From the NCBI GenBank assembly GCA_019925095.2, contig CM034397.1, positions 4,235,763 to 4,299,762 on the forward strand: a stretch of 64,000 bases of DNA. Direction: 5' to 3'. The position numbers were made by a program, and so were the translations under genes. Positions 13,114 through 23,770 of this stretch are shown in pieces. This DNA is from Dendrolimus kikuchii. Its lineage: Eukaryota; Arthropoda; Insecta; Lepidoptera; Lasiocampidae. Under the pieces are notes generated by a model. That model made no database searches. It was not told where the DNA came from and was given only the letters and a program-made list of their open reading frames with translations. How positions within the stretch are numbered: position 1 is the first letter of the stretch; every line of letters starts with the position of its first letter.

Positions 13114-16100
13114 TTATTTATTTGTGCCGGAACAGAGAAAGAATATAATTTCTTGTGTTGGGGCGGCTTGTCGTAAGAGGTGACGAAACAACCCACAGCC
13201 AGGTGGTAGGGCATTTGCCCGTCTAGATGGCTACCACCTCTGACCAATAACAACCTTGAGTTGTATTCTGGCATTAGTGACCAGGTTCCAGTCTCCCTTA
13301 AGAAAGCAGCAGTGCATTTGTAGCACCTTTGGTGTTGCAAATATCCATAGGCGATGGTAACCGCTTTCCATCAAGTGGGTTGTCTGTCTGCATGCTGTAC
13401 TCCTGCAATAAAAAAAATTAACATGGCTCTGAAACGGTTTAATGTAACTTTAAGGGTTGAAATCTACTATTAGCTATATTGAATGAGGATATCTTGCAGG
13501 ATTCAGAAGTTACCAGAAGTAACCACTTCCTCGTCTTCCAGTTGACCAGCTTGCCAAAAAAAGAAAATCGTACTGAATCACTGTCTGTTTTTTGTCGACA
13601 GTTTATTTAAAGACTTCGGTTTGTGTTGTCCAGAGAAAGTGATGAGCCGGCAGCCGTCGACCACGGAATACCTGCCCGGGATGCTGCACCTAGGCAGTCC
13701 CGGGGGCCTGCTGCCGGCATTCCCCAGCTGGAGCCTGCTCTGCCTGGGCGCCTCCTCGCTCTACTCCCACAACCTCGGCCTGCCCGAGCACCTGCAGCCC
13801 GGCTTCTTGCCGCACACCAACTACCTCCTCCCGTGGGATTGCGCTGTCAGGTAGGATCATTGACTTCTCTTATTAACACTGTACTGGCTGTTGCTTAATA
13901 AAAAAATTCTAACAAAAAAGAAACCGCTAACTAAAAAGCAAGTTGGTGCCAATTAAAACCATTTTGTAACATTTTGGTGTTGTAACAATATATATGGTAA
14001 TTTTTATGTTTTGATTGGCACTGACTTCAAGATGTTGTAGACATTTCTACTTTACACTTTTAAGTTACAGACATGGTTTCCCTAATAAGGTAGCTTCTCG
14101 AATGCGGAAATGATAGCTAATGAAACAGAAGCGTATTTAGAAAACTTTGATCGCAGCTCGAAGGTAAATTATGTATATGCCCTTAAAAACTTCTAGTAAG
14201 TGTCGTCAAATTGTCGACATGTTGGTCAGTTAATAAATGTATAATATTATCTGGTTCTGGCACTCGCCGACTGCTGTCGCGGCTCGTGCATTTTGTATTA
14301 CGGTAAACCAACTGCTCGACGCGACTTTCGGCCGCGTCTCAAAACCCATTTTTGTCCGTTGTTTTAAAAGTCCGATTGCTATAAGTGCTTGACGAAAATT
14401 GTTTAATTAAATGATTACGCCCATCGTCTGGTGTCACCAGGCAGCATTTTCGTTTGAATCTCAACTCCGATCGTCGACGTTTTCTAAATACGACGAATCT
14501 CATAATTCAATTTATGCGGTCGTGCTGTTATTCGTTTTAGGATTGTCGAAAACCTAACAATATTTTTCAATACGTTTTCTATTTGATTTTGAGTAATTTT
14601 CTGCTATATCTTCGGAACCCAGGGACTAATGGCAATGAAATTCGGTACTATTTTGAAACCTTACGTTGTGTTGCTACATCTTAAGGTTCTAACAAAATTT
14701 CACTACTGTAAGATAGTAGAATCGAATGCAAAAATGCATCAAAATTGGTTCAGAAACAAAAAAGTTACAGACATCAATCACTACAACGTTTTCTACTCGA
14801 TTGTATGGATTTATTGCTATATCATCGGAACTTAAGATTTCATACCAATGAAATTTATATGGGATCATTCTGAAACTATATGAATCGAACGCAAAAAGAA
14901 TGACCAAATTCGGTCCAGAAACAAAGTTATGACTAACCATAACAAAAACACATTTCAACCTGATTTCAAGAGTTTTTCTGCTATATCTTCGGAACCCAAA
15001 GTCTGCTAGCAATACAATTTATATGGGATCATTCCGAAGCTTTGCTAAATCGAACGTAAAAGGAAATAATCAAAATCGATTCACAAACAACAAAGTTATG
15101 GCTGAACATACATAAATATATATATATTTACACGATGAATTGGGAAAAACCAGCTAAGTAGCGTTTGTTCACAAAATAGCCACGCTGTTGTCCATCAACT
15201 CGCCAACTGCATAACCGCGTTCTTGCACGCGGTGCGTACGGTAGTAAATTGTTAACAGATTTGTAAAAGAACATCCGTACTATTTTTATATTTATATAGG
15301 CCATTTAAATATTTAATAATAAAGAAAGTAATAAAATAGTTTATTAGTTACCAGAACATTGTTATACATACATACACAAACATACATACATAACTTCACG
15401 CCAGTTCCCTTGCGGGGTAGGCACAAACAACAGAGCGCCATTTAGGCTTATTCTTACAACATTGTTATAACAGTAACAAAAGTGTTATTACATTAAAAGA
15501 TGAGTTAAAACTAGATAATAATTTGGTAAAATTAAATGTAATCAATGAATTTAGTGGAAACTCGAATTTAAACTAGGCAAAGCCTATATATAGGTCTTAG
15601 TTCTTTCCTATACGCTTAATTGAGTGTTTATTATCTTCATATGTGGGTAGAAATGTTACGAAATTTCGGAGGTATAATATAAATTAATTATATGTCGTAT
15701 TCGAAAAAAGTCATTCACAATAATACATTACAAATTCAGAAAACCATTATTTCTTTAATTAATTCAATAATTAAATTACTTTATAAAATTTCTTAGAGGT
15801 CGGCAACGTGTTGGTGACACCTCTGGTGTTGCATACGTCCATAGGCGACGGTAACCACTTTCCATCGGGTGAGCTGTCTGCCTGTTTGCCTGCTTCAGGC
15901 AATAAAAAAAATTCTTTCCCTCCACCATGTGTTGCGTACCCAATTTCAGGATGGAGCAGGTGAGCGTGTGGCGCATGGCGCAGGCGAGCGCGCGCGGGAG
16001 GGGGGGCAAGCCCCCTGCGCCCCACCACCTCACCGTCAAGATATTCATCGGCTTCGAGTACGAGTGCCCCAGGGGCCACAGGTGAGCCACAAACCACTTC

Positions 16101-19100
16101 TGCTCCTCTGTCTACATGTCTATTAATAATAAGCGTGGAGTAGTCGTAGTATCCCATGAAAGAAGAGTACTAAGGCATTACCAAAGTCCAACAATAAACG
16201 TGACCTGGAACTCACTCCAGCAACACAAGTAATGCTACCCCGTTGTCTGTATTGTTCTTTGGTTTAAAACATATTTTACTTATATCAGTCATAAATTATA
16301 ATAAGTTTCTTTTCAATTTCATAATGACACCCAGACCGTAGTAAATAATGATAAGGTTGTTTACAAAATTCACCAAACCAGGAATCGGACTCTCTGCGTT
16401 TCACTGCGAGGTGGACAAGGATTTAACTACATTCAACCGCATATATCATGTATTTGGAGCCCGTTATTTGAGATGAAATTCACACTGACTTAGAACAATG
16501 CAGTCAGGTAGTGTTAGAGTAATAACCACTTTCCATCAGGTAAGCTATCAGCCAGTCTTTTTTACTCCAGCAGTAATAAAGGAAGGAAGAAAATAGATTT
16601 ATTTTTTGTACGAACATACACAAGTGAGACAAACACATTTGAAACAATACAAAGAGAAGGATACAAAGTAATGACAGAAATTAAACATGTGTAAATCCTA
16701 AAAATTGGATTAAGCTCAGCAAAATGTCGATCTGCTAGACTCTGGAGTCTAGTGGAACCGTTGGTCTAGTCTAGAGTCTAGACAAACGCTTCCACTTGAA
16801 CCTAGAGCGCTAGAACTAGTCATGGCAAACTATACATTTTATCAATAAATTATTAATATTATAAAATTCCAAACATTTTTTACTTTGGCTAAAAGTAACA
16901 TGCAGACAGACGTAAAAGAGGCACTGGAATCTTAGTTACTCTTAAAAAATTTAAGACCTAGACACCGCTTGGCTTCTGAAATACTGATGACGAACGGGTC
17001 GATGTCATCGTATTTACTTACATTATTTAAATAATTACTTGCTCGTACTAGAAATGAGTTCAGGTTGCAGCCCCATTACAATGGTAGCACGTTTAGTATT
17101 GCACATGTTTATAGGCGACGGTAACCACTTTCGTGTCGTGTCTTCGCTGTAAATAAGAGCGTATACAGAAGTGGTTATTGTTGGGGCTGCGCAGGTTCAT
17201 GATGTCCTCGCCGGAGAGCGTGGTGGTGGGGAGCGGCGGGGGCGGCGGCGGTGGGGGCGGGGGCGGCGCGGGCGCGCGGCTGGCCGCCGCGGACATGCCG
17301 GTGTGGGCGGCGTGCGCGTGCCGCGCGCAACCGCCGCACCTGGCGCAGCTGACCAGGGTGCACGTTGTCACGCCCAAGGCGCCCGTGCACGTCACGCTCG
17401 ATCCGAAGGTAAGCTTCATGTGTAACTAGAGTTAACCCGTCAAACTCTAGTGCGTACCTCTTGTTTAAAGAGCAGGCGTTAATACAGGTTACTTTGTATT
17501 AACTTTTTATGTTAGCTATTTGCCCCCGAAAGATTCACCTTATGTTATATCGCAAACTATCTCATCTTTTTTATAGATCTTATCTCGCATATATCTAGAT
17601 TTTATTTTATTTTTTGGTTTAGATTATGAGTATGACTTTTATATCTATAAAATTGAGAAATTATTGGTCTCCCATACAAATTTTTATCCCCTATTTCATC
17701 CCGTTCTAGTTTTATTTATCTATCCCCCGTTTATCTACCTGTAAAGTACATAAACTACCACAACTATCAAAACGACTAAAATGACGAAAATGCCAAATCA
17801 CAATAAAAACAAATCGTATCGTACTTTCTGGGATAACTTTACATAAATCTATCCCATTATTCGGGATGAAAAGTACCCCTTGTCCAACCTCGGTATTAAA
17901 TTTACATATATACCGAATTTCCAAATCCAATAATTTTCCGTAACAGCATAACAAACAAACAAATATATTTTTATCCCAGAAACTATCCTATTTTTCGGGG
18001 TAAAAAGTATGTTCATCCAGGTTTTCCAGGTGGTAGGGCATTTGCCCACCTGTTTTTTTTTTTTTAGGACAGGAGATCAGCAGACAGGCAGACGGCCCAC
18101 TTGATGGAAAACGGTTACCATCGCCTATGGAAATTTGCAACATCAAAGTTGCTACAAATGCGCTGCTGCTCTCTTAAGGGAGAATGGAACCTGGTCACTA
18201 GTGCGGGAATACAACTCAAGGTTGTTATGGCGACATACTTTAGACCAGGGGTGGTAGCCATCCAGTCGGGCAAATGCCCTACCACCTGGATGGCTATCAC
18301 CCCTGGTCTAAAGTATGTCGCCATAACAACCTTGAGTTGTGTTCCGGCATTAGTGACCAGGTTCCAGTCTCCCTTAAGAGAGAGCAACAGCGCATTTATA
18401 GCATCTGTAGTGTTGCACATGTCCATAGGCGATGGTAACTGCTTTCCATCAAGTGGGCCGTCTGCCTGTCTGCTGAACTCCTGCAATAAAAAATTAAAAA
18501 ATCCAAAAAAATCGAAAAAATATATATATACATATTGAGTTTCAGGCTAATCGCTCCAGTAGTTTTCCGTGAAAGCATAACAGACAGCTACAGACAGAAT
18601 TACTTTCGCATTTTATAATATTAATAGGAATAATAAGGATTTTATATATGTATATATTTTTTTTATAACGCAGGGCGATCACATTTCGTACCTATCTAGG
18701 CTATTCGGTTTGTTTGTTTGTTCGGGATTCACGTAAAAACTACTGGGTCCGATTTCGATGCGGTTTTCGCTGATGGACAGCCAATTCTTAGACTTAAAAT
18801 CTGCGCTACATTTATCCCGGAATTTTTTCTAAGAATTATTTAAAATGATCAGAATGAAAAATCGAATTCCAATGTGATTTTTTCACTAATCGATTGCAAA
18901 TTTTACGCAATAAAACGTGTGATATTTTTTATCCCGGGAATCCAGCGGGAAAATTCCCAGGAGTGGTTTATAGTTATTCGGGTGCATAAAAATTAGCCTA
19001 TTCCGACACAGTTTTCACTAAAATGATAGCTTACATTCGTTTTTAAATGCTACGGTACTTTGTGCCCCGGAAATCTCGCGGGAATTTCAAACTAAGCGTG

Positions 19101-19932
19101 GATAAAGTTGCAGGCATATTCTAGTAATAAATAAAAGTGCCATATTACTATACCCCACTCTTCCTACTAATATTATAAACGCGAAAGTTTGTAAGCATGT
19201 ATGGATGTATGTTTGTGACTCTTTCACGCAAAAACTAATTGATTTTGATGAAAATTTACAATAATATAGCTTACACGTCATAATAACACATAGGCTATAA
19301 TTTATAAAGATATAGTGTGAATTATCCAAAATATAACGATCTTTCATCCGCGGGGCGCAACTAGTTTTTTATATTAGGGTGTGTTTCTTTTGGACATCGC
19401 CTTCACCTTATTCGTGAAAACCTGTCATTGGCTTTCTTTTGTTAATTATAGTTGTACGGTTTTGTCACATCTGAGGATATTAAATAATTAGATGAAATAA
19501 CTTTAACTATGATTTATTGATATTAAGTTAATACTAGATATGATATGATATGATGTATGAGTAACACGTACGCGAGTCGCGGTGCTTTTACGTGAACTGT
19601 CGATAATAACGCGTGCTCGCGTAAATGCCGATTGTGCATTCTGTACGGTTACACCGTACAATAGTTATCTAATCGGATGTATAGGATTTCCATAAATGAA
19701 TAAATGCACTAAAATGTGAACATTGCAGGTGCAGCCGGTGGCCGGGGGGCCGATCTTCGTGCCGCAGCCGGCGGGCAGCGCGCCCATCAAGCTGTCCGCG
19801 TCCGCGTACTGGGTGCTGCGGCTGCCGTTCATGTACTGCGACGAGCGCGGCGCCCTGCCGCGGCCGCGCCACCCCGCGCCCCCGCACTCCCCCGGCGCGC
19901 TCATCGCGCCCCTCTTCGGCTTGCAGGACTAA
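2305..19932 (+). CDS. smg8: SMG8, nonsense-mediated mRNA decay factor (complete, 13 coding exons)
   Basis: Exons: 2305-2442, 2528-2823, 3535-3756, 5022-5274, 6037-6195, 7320-7394, 7963-8120, 9030-9233, 12132-12340, 13634-13850, 15950-16081, 17195-17408, 19729-19932. All have GT/AG borders and phases agree, giving 826 residues, somewhat shorter than vertebrate SMG8. SMG8 joins SMG9 and the kinase SMG1 and restrains UPF1 phosphorylation. Landmarks in order: a P-loop-like VVGIIGKS in the N-terminal G-fold (about residues 20-27), [43 protein letters not shown], then [16 protein letters not shown] with FPVFQPSTP (exon 8), an acidic linker (exon 9), TTEYLPGML and LLPWD (exon 10), [12 protein letters not shown] (exons 11-12) and a final [10 protein letters not shown]. 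Exon 12 has a long glycine run. The exon 10 acceptor at 13633 was chosen because it restores phase, whereas the stronger-looking one at 13601 does not. The start is the ATG before the conserved N-terminus. Confidence 0.96.
4190..4910. repeat. Possible MITE with TTCGGCCGAA motifs in SMG8 intron 3
   Basis: The palindromic motif TTCGGCCGAAC occurs at about 4233, 4263 and 4878, and GGGATGGGCCGAATG marks the left side. The exact ends were not resolved. Confidence 0.4.
5721..5957 (+). mobile_element. tRNA-derived SINE, family B, diverged
   Basis: Diverged head CATAGTAACGTAATAGCTAG, GGAATGCATGCACCACTTTG and the end GTAGTGGGACGTTTATGGGC. SMG8 intron 4. Confidence 0.65.
6330..6625 (+). mobile_element. 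tRNA-derived SINE, family B, well preserved
   Basis: CGTGGTAGCGTAATGGCTAG contains the A-box-like motif and GGTTCGATCCT at about 6379-6389 the B box. The body ends CAGCAGTGGGACATTTATGG. SMG8 intron 5. Confidence 0.85.
6942..7250 (-). mobile_element. SINE-like repeat, family A (inverse)
   Basis: T-rich start TTTTTTTTATTGCAGGAGAT and end TCTCCGTTCCTGCACGGATA. SMG8 intron 5, followed directly by a hairpin and the next exon. Confidence 0.8.
7251..7298. repeat. Perfect 20-bp hairpin before SMG8 exon 6
   Basis: TAACAAATTATACTTCTCCC (7251-7270) is followed by an 8-base loop and its exact complement (7279-7298). The exon 6 acceptor AG is only 20 bases further on. Confidence 0.85.
9269..9560. repeat. 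109-bp minisatellite, about 2.7 units
   Basis: Units start at 9269, 9378 and 9487 with CTGACAAACAG and share AAATGACAATGCCC and TTGAAAAATTTGTTGCCAGT. SMG8 intron 8. Confidence 0.9.
9798..10563 (+). mobile_element. Helitron-like repeat interrupted by a MITE
   Basis: Starts TCTATATATATAAAAATC after an A and ends GTCAGCTAG before a T, the 5'-TC...CTAG-3' and A/T insertion pattern of Helitrons. The MITE at 10103-10475 lies inside. There is no Rep/helicase coding. Confidence 0.5.
10103..10475. mobile_element. MITE with CGTTCCATTAG terminal inverted repeats
   Basis: CGTTCCATTAGTAACTCACA at the left and GTGACTCCCTAATGGAACG at the right form about 23-bp imperfect inverted ends. Other copies at 36170-36506 (inverse) and 58265-58954 (interrupted). 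Confidence 0.8.
10793..11062 (-). mobile_element. SINE-like repeat, family A (inverse, diverged)
   Basis: GATGGAAAATGGTTACCGTC and CTCTACCACCTGG are recognisable; SMG8 intron 8. Confidence 0.7.
11088..11335 (-). mobile_element. tRNA-derived SINE, family B (inverse, diverged)
   Basis: Begins CCAGCCCATAAAAGACCACG and contains TTTCATCGCGATGTTTTCCT; ends AAGCTACCACGGC. SMG8 intron 8. Confidence 0.65.
11430..11616. repeat. Perfect palindrome with 88-bp arms
   Basis: 11430-11517 and 11529-11616 are exact reverse complements around an 11-base spacer. The arms include CGACGTTTCGGCCACTTTTC. A diverged single arm occurs at about 23840-23930 (CGACGTTTCGCCTACTCTTC), so it belongs to a dispersed foldback family. 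SMG8 intron 8. Confidence 0.95.
12980..13062 (+). mobile_element. Family A 3' fragment
   Basis: GGTGTTGCAAATGTCTATAG to GCTTCGCAATAATT; SMG8 intron 9, followed by a microsatellite. Confidence 0.55.
13065..13112. repeat. (CA)n(TA)n microsatellite
   Basis: About 13 CA units followed by about 11 TA units in SMG8 intron 9. Confidence 0.95.
13121..13415 (+). mobile_element. SINE-like repeat, family A, near full length
   Basis: From GTGCCGGAACAGAGAAAGAA to CTCCTGCAATAAAAAAAATT. SMG8 intron 9. Confidence 0.8.
14595..15115. repeat. Three diverged tandem-like units in SMG8 intron 10
   Basis: GCTATATCTTCGGAACCCA-type starts at about 14600, 14815 and 14978 are each followed by AATGAAATT or AATACAATT, a TTTATATGGGATCATTC-like stretch, AATCGAACG and AGAAACAAAGTTATG. 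Units are about 165-215 bp and strongly diverged. Confidence 0.65.
15363..15470 (-). mobile_element. RTE 3' end fragment
   Basis: ACATACATAACTTCACGCCA and GCGGGGTAGGCACAAACAAC match the family at 62264. SMG8 intron 10. Confidence 0.75.
15800..15912 (+). mobile_element. Family A 3' fragment, diverged subfamily
   Basis: GGCAACGTGTTGGTGACACC through to the tail CAGGCAATAAAAAAAATT, ending about 40 bases before SMG8 exon 11. Confidence 0.6.
17210..17286 (+). other. G-rich glycine-run segment in SMG8 exon 12
   Basis: Encodes [17 protein letters not shown]. Several runs of four or five G on the coding strand give potential for a G-quadruplex. Such low-complexity glycine is not part of the conserved SMG8 fold. 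Confidence 0.7.
18063..18497. mobile_element. Two family A SINE-like copies head to head (large hairpin)
   Basis: 18063-18288 is inverse and about 18283-18497 forward, with arms of about 210 bases meeting at CCACCTGGATGGC. Transcription of SMG8 through intron 12 would give a long hairpin. Confidence 0.8.
18711..19115 (+). mobile_element. Helitron-like repeat (GTTCGGGATTCACG family)
   Basis: From TTTGTTCGGGATTCACGTAA to GGCATATTCTAG before T. SMG8 intron 12. Confidence 0.5.
19162..19364 (+). mobile_element. Helitron-like repeat (CTACTAATATTATAAA family)
   Basis: Starts TCCTACTAATATTATAAACG and ends GGGCGCAACTAG before T; this type is very common in Lepidoptera. SMG8 intron 12. Confidence 0.55.
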
Positions 19933-20075
19933 ACGCGCATTCCGCTCATCCCTATTGGCCGGCTCCTGTGTCTTACTCACCATTCATTCGTTCCAACTCC
20001 ATACAAGTAATATCAAAATTTAACCTAGGGTAAGGCAAATTAATGAATACTATTTATTACAAGTATATACAGGAA

Positions 20076-20098
20076 AATAAATCATTTTGTTCAATAAA
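20076..20098 (+). terminator. SMG8 poly(A) signals
   Basis: Two AATAAA hexamers at 20076-20081 and 20093-20098 lie about 145-165 bases after the SMG8 stop codon, so the 3' UTR is probably short. Confidence 0.6.
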
Positions 20099-20100
20099 AT

Positions 20101-20407
20101 TCTTTTCCCTTTGTCGTTTGACATTTTTTCACAGAAATTGATTCTTACAAGCTACTCTGTGATTTGGTATAATAATACAGGTTGTATTTATTTTTTAAAA
20201 TCAGCCGATTCGATTCTAGATAATGATAATTGATTTTTCAAAAATCCAATTTAGTTTTTGTCAAATGCGGCCTCGACATTCCTTTAGTGTTTTTCGTTAT
20301 TTAGCATAATTTAGAATCTGGCCATGAAGGCTTACTTGAAAAATTCACATGTATAGTAAGATATAGGAACCGACCATATATGGAGAAACTGCTGCACAAT
20401 AAACCTT
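20101..20407. other. Intergenic DNA after SMG8, nothing recognised
   Basis: AT-rich sequence between the SMG8 poly(A) signals and the inverted-repeat element that follows. No coding or repeat signature was recognised. Confidence 0.5.
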
Positions 20408-21850
20408 TAAGGCTAAGCACACAGTACAATTGCTGGGTGGGTTAGTTATAGGGCGCAATTATTTATTATTTGAGATATAAAGTTGAATATGGTTCAAAAA
20501 AAATTACCACGTAGACTAAGGCGGGAGCCAAGTGAAGTGGAGTTTCTAACCTGTATTAAAAAAGTTCGTTGTTCATAATAAATTAATGCGCCCTATAAAT
20601 ATAGCCCACTCGAATTACTAATACTGGACTTAGGGTGAGCGCAAGCGGGCCACCGACCACGGCCACTAGTGGTCGGAAGCCACCACAATTTATAACGCAC
20701 TCTTTACTTTATATAAGTCTCACGGTGAACTCTGAAACGTGAAATGTACTCCATCAATCAAATATAAAAATGTCCATTTAGACTTCGTGCTACATAACTA
20801 TACATACGATGCGTAGGACGCCTAGCGATTAACTCTAGAAACATAATCATATTTAGATGTACGTAAAAGATAATCAGACAAAACAGACGTATGAGTTTTA
20901 CTTAGCTATATAGGTGATAGTCGATTAAATAAAAAGTCTCCTCACTATTCTGAACAACATGGACAGCACTAGCGCTGCTTTTTTTTCTTCCATCCACCAT
21001 TGTAGAATGCTGTACGTGTGCAATAATTTAAAATATAAATCAGTAGTTACGTTAGACGGAAGTTAGACGGCCTCTGTGGTTGAGTGGGCTAAGCCTTTGC
21101 CGGCGTACCTCACTGCAACGCAGAGGTTCCGGGTTCGATTCCTGATATAGTAAATTTCGGAAACGTATTTTCTCCGTTATTTATTATGGTCTGGGTGTCG
21201 GGGATCGGCTCCAGAGTAGTCCGTTGTATATTACCCATAACACAAGCATAACTTGCTTAATTTGGGGATATACAATATGTGTGTTTGTCTGCCGATTAAA
21301 AAAAAAGTTAAACCATATTTTATTCATTTAATTATTTCAAATAATATCAATAGTTAAACTTAGAATTATTTTTAAACGAACAGTCAGTATTCGGTCTTTT
21401 TTATAATTTCAACTTCCCATTAAAAGATGTTAGTTTAGGATTATAAGACAAGTCAAAAGCTTAAAAATCACGTAAAAGATAACCGTGCAGCATTACAATC
21501 GGTCAAAGCGATCGTTATATTTTCAAAATCTATAGCATTTACCTCACTGATACACTCACCACATAAAATATCTAATAAACGAGTGAGATGTCTTAAAAAT
21601 ACTTCGATAGATTTGTGATAGTTAGAAAGTGAGACCAAAATTTCAAATACGTATTCGTCAATTTTACGCAGATTCTCTTACTGAGGTTAATTGAAGGAGA
21701 ATGAGAAGGGAGCGATATTCAGTGGCGAGTATCGGCGTCTTGTGTGAGTCGTAGCGGCGGCAAGGCCTCAAAATGTATAAAAAATCGTGTGAACTGCTTG
21801 TTACTGGCCACCGTTGGCTATAATCGGTCGCCCGTTTGTGCTTAGCCTTA
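20408..21850. mobile_element. Terminal-inverted-repeat element between SMG8 and orb
   Basis: A perfect 14-bp inverted repeat, TAAGGCTAAGCACA at 20408-20421 and its complement at 21837-21850, brackets 1.44 kb. There is no transposase ORF and no clear target duplication. A tRNA-headed SINE (21065-21305) sits inside. A related end, GCGCTTAGCCTTA, appears near 34498 in orb intron 8, which suggests a dispersed family. Confidence 0.5.
21065..21305 (+). mobile_element. tRNA-derived SINE, family C
   Basis: The head GGCCTCTGTGGTTGAGTGGG holds an A-box-like motif, and GGTTCGATTCC at about 21132-21142 is a B box. The body reads through ATTTCGGAAACG to TTTGGGGATATACAAT and ends near CTGCCGATT plus an A-rich tail. 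Other copies: 32941 (+), 45395 (-), with partial copies at 16318 and 31170. Confidence 0.8.
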
Positions 21851-21910
21851 TCCTATGACAGCTGAGTCTGGTAGTATATGATGTTTATGTGTCGAAATAA
21901 TATAAAAATA

Positions 21911-22118
21911 CCACAATAACTTGACGTGCAGGGTTACCAAATTCTAACTTAATATTATGTTATAAAATAGGTTGTAAATAGAGATTATTATAAAAATTAT
22001 TCTTAATTTTGTTAGAATTTTCTAGTAATTATCGTGATTTTAGGTGTTTTTGATTCTAAATTTAGTGTTAAAAATTTTGGTTGTTGGTAACCCTGCGCGT
22101 CAAGTTATCGTGAACGGG
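21911..22118. mobile_element. Short MITE-like element with 24-bp terminal repeats
   Basis: TAACTTGACGTGCAGGGTTACCAA at 21917-21940 is matched in inverse orientation at 22084-22107 with one mismatch. The 140-bp core is AT-rich and non-coding. A second copy lies directly upstream of the orb RRM1 exon (about 32040-32372). Confidence 0.6.
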
Positions 22119-23290
22119 TAATATCAGCCAATAAGTACACTGTGCAAGGGACAGTTTACAAAACTACAATATTGTGCATAAAATAAACAATATTTAAAAC
22201 TAACTGATGTTTTCTTCTTAAAGTTTGTTTTTGGATCACTTTTATTTTATTAATAATCTGGAAAACTGGCAGCTCAGAGAAAGGCTCAGGAATGTCTAAA
22301 TTAAAATCAATTAGTTTACTATTTATTTAGGAGTTGTTATCTAACTTTGAAAACCTATTCTAAACCAAGGTTCATTAACTTTATTTTTTTATATTCTAAT
22401 TAATTTGGAATTTCAAATGATTTATTAGAAATGTTAAAATTATGATATGATATTTGAATATTATGATTACCAAAATTATAATTTTCAAACATATCTTCTA
22501 GAGCTTACATTTAAGTTATCCCAACCTTTAATTCTATTGCTGTTCAAAATACATCTAAAAGCAAGCAAGTCAATAAACGTATAGTCTAGGACGTAATGTG
22601 TAAGTTTGTAGGCTTCTTTAAGAGCCTTAAAGAAACCATTAACCTTAAAAAGTCAACAACTCTATTATGGCGGTCGAAATAAAACAAATGTATCTTTTTA
22701 CTTTCATGGCATAGAGTCCATGATGTTTATGTATATTTTTAATCTACACTTTTTTTAAAGGTCCATATAAAATATTAATACCGGTTGTATTTGCATACAT
22801 TCAGGAAGAATTTTTTAATTTACTAATTTTATTTTTTTGATGGAAATTAAATGCGAAGTGGAATTAATAAACATATTTTACACCATCTAGCGTTTAAAAC
22901 AGAGAATAAGTACATAGTAATTAGTTTTGCATTTCCGTTCAACAAATTCCTCTTTTTGATAAAAGAATTGTGGTAAAAAAGAACTTTTATAATTGCCGTT
23001 TCTAGTAAAATTAAAGAAAAACAATCGTATCATACGGAATATAATCTGTACCGCTTAAAAATATACTAGGAGAATTCTGGCTTAAAGGCCGCATAGCCAA
23101 GCCATAGTCTAAAAAAAAATTAAGGCGAATTGCAATTTGTATTGACTTTTACTTCAGAGGAAAATCCTCCGAGGCTTACCGCGCATGCGCTTGTCTTTCC
23201 AAACCACGTGGATATCATCCTCTTAAAATTCAAAACAAATATTTTTATAATATTTGTTGCTTATAAAAACATAATTTATCAATCAATATT
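22119..23290. other. Intergenic DNA upstream of orb
   Basis: AT-rich DNA without recognised genes or clear repeats. It may hold distal promoter elements of orb. Confidence 0.4.
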
Positions 23291-23291
23291 T

Positions 23292-23390
23292 CAGTTATAA
23301 AATATAATGATAGTTTCAACGTTCAATTCTGTCATTTTGGCAATATTTGAATAATTGGGAAGAATGATTAGTCGAAGTATTCGTAGAAAA
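23292..23390 (+). promoter_or_regulatory. Candidate orb 5' non-coding exon and start site
   Basis: A TCAGT initiator-like motif near 23291-23295 is followed by about 95 bases ending in a perfect donor (A/GTAAGT, donor at 23391). Acceptor-like sites such as GGCAG before 23685 could join it to the exon carrying the orb start codon. It contains an out-of-frame ATG at 23364. Inferred from splice signals only. Confidence 0.35.
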
Positions 23391-23770
23391 GTAAGTTTCT
23401 ATTTTCAAATATATTTCTAGAAGTTACGAACTATGTTTTAAATTGGGTTTATATATTTTGGTCTTTTAATATTTATTGAAATTTACCGATTTTTAAACAC
23501 AACGACTATCACAGGCGTATTTTAAAACTTCAATTAAATATATTTTGATATGAAATTTGTGGATTTTAAGCAAATTTTCCTTCCGGGTGGAAAGTGGGGG
23601 CGTTGGTGGAGTGGCGTGGGGTGGGGTGGTCTGTGGTTTCATGTTTCGAAGAGAAAGCCTACTTCGGTAGTTGGCTTTAGGCAGTCGTCGCGTGAACATC
23701 TTAAGGAGGAACTCTGCCCGACCAGGCTTTGAATATTAGCGAAGAACTAGAAAACTTTTCGGTGGTGACT

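Noticed and set aside
13601..13633. Acceptor at 13601 for SMG8 exon 10
   Set aside because: It breaks the reading phase from exon 9. The acceptor at 13633 restores it and gives the conserved approach to TTEYLPGML.
17093..17419. Poly-proline frame on the minus strand
   Set aside because: It is the antisense of the glycine-rich SMG8 exon 12. Splice phase and conservation support the plus strand.
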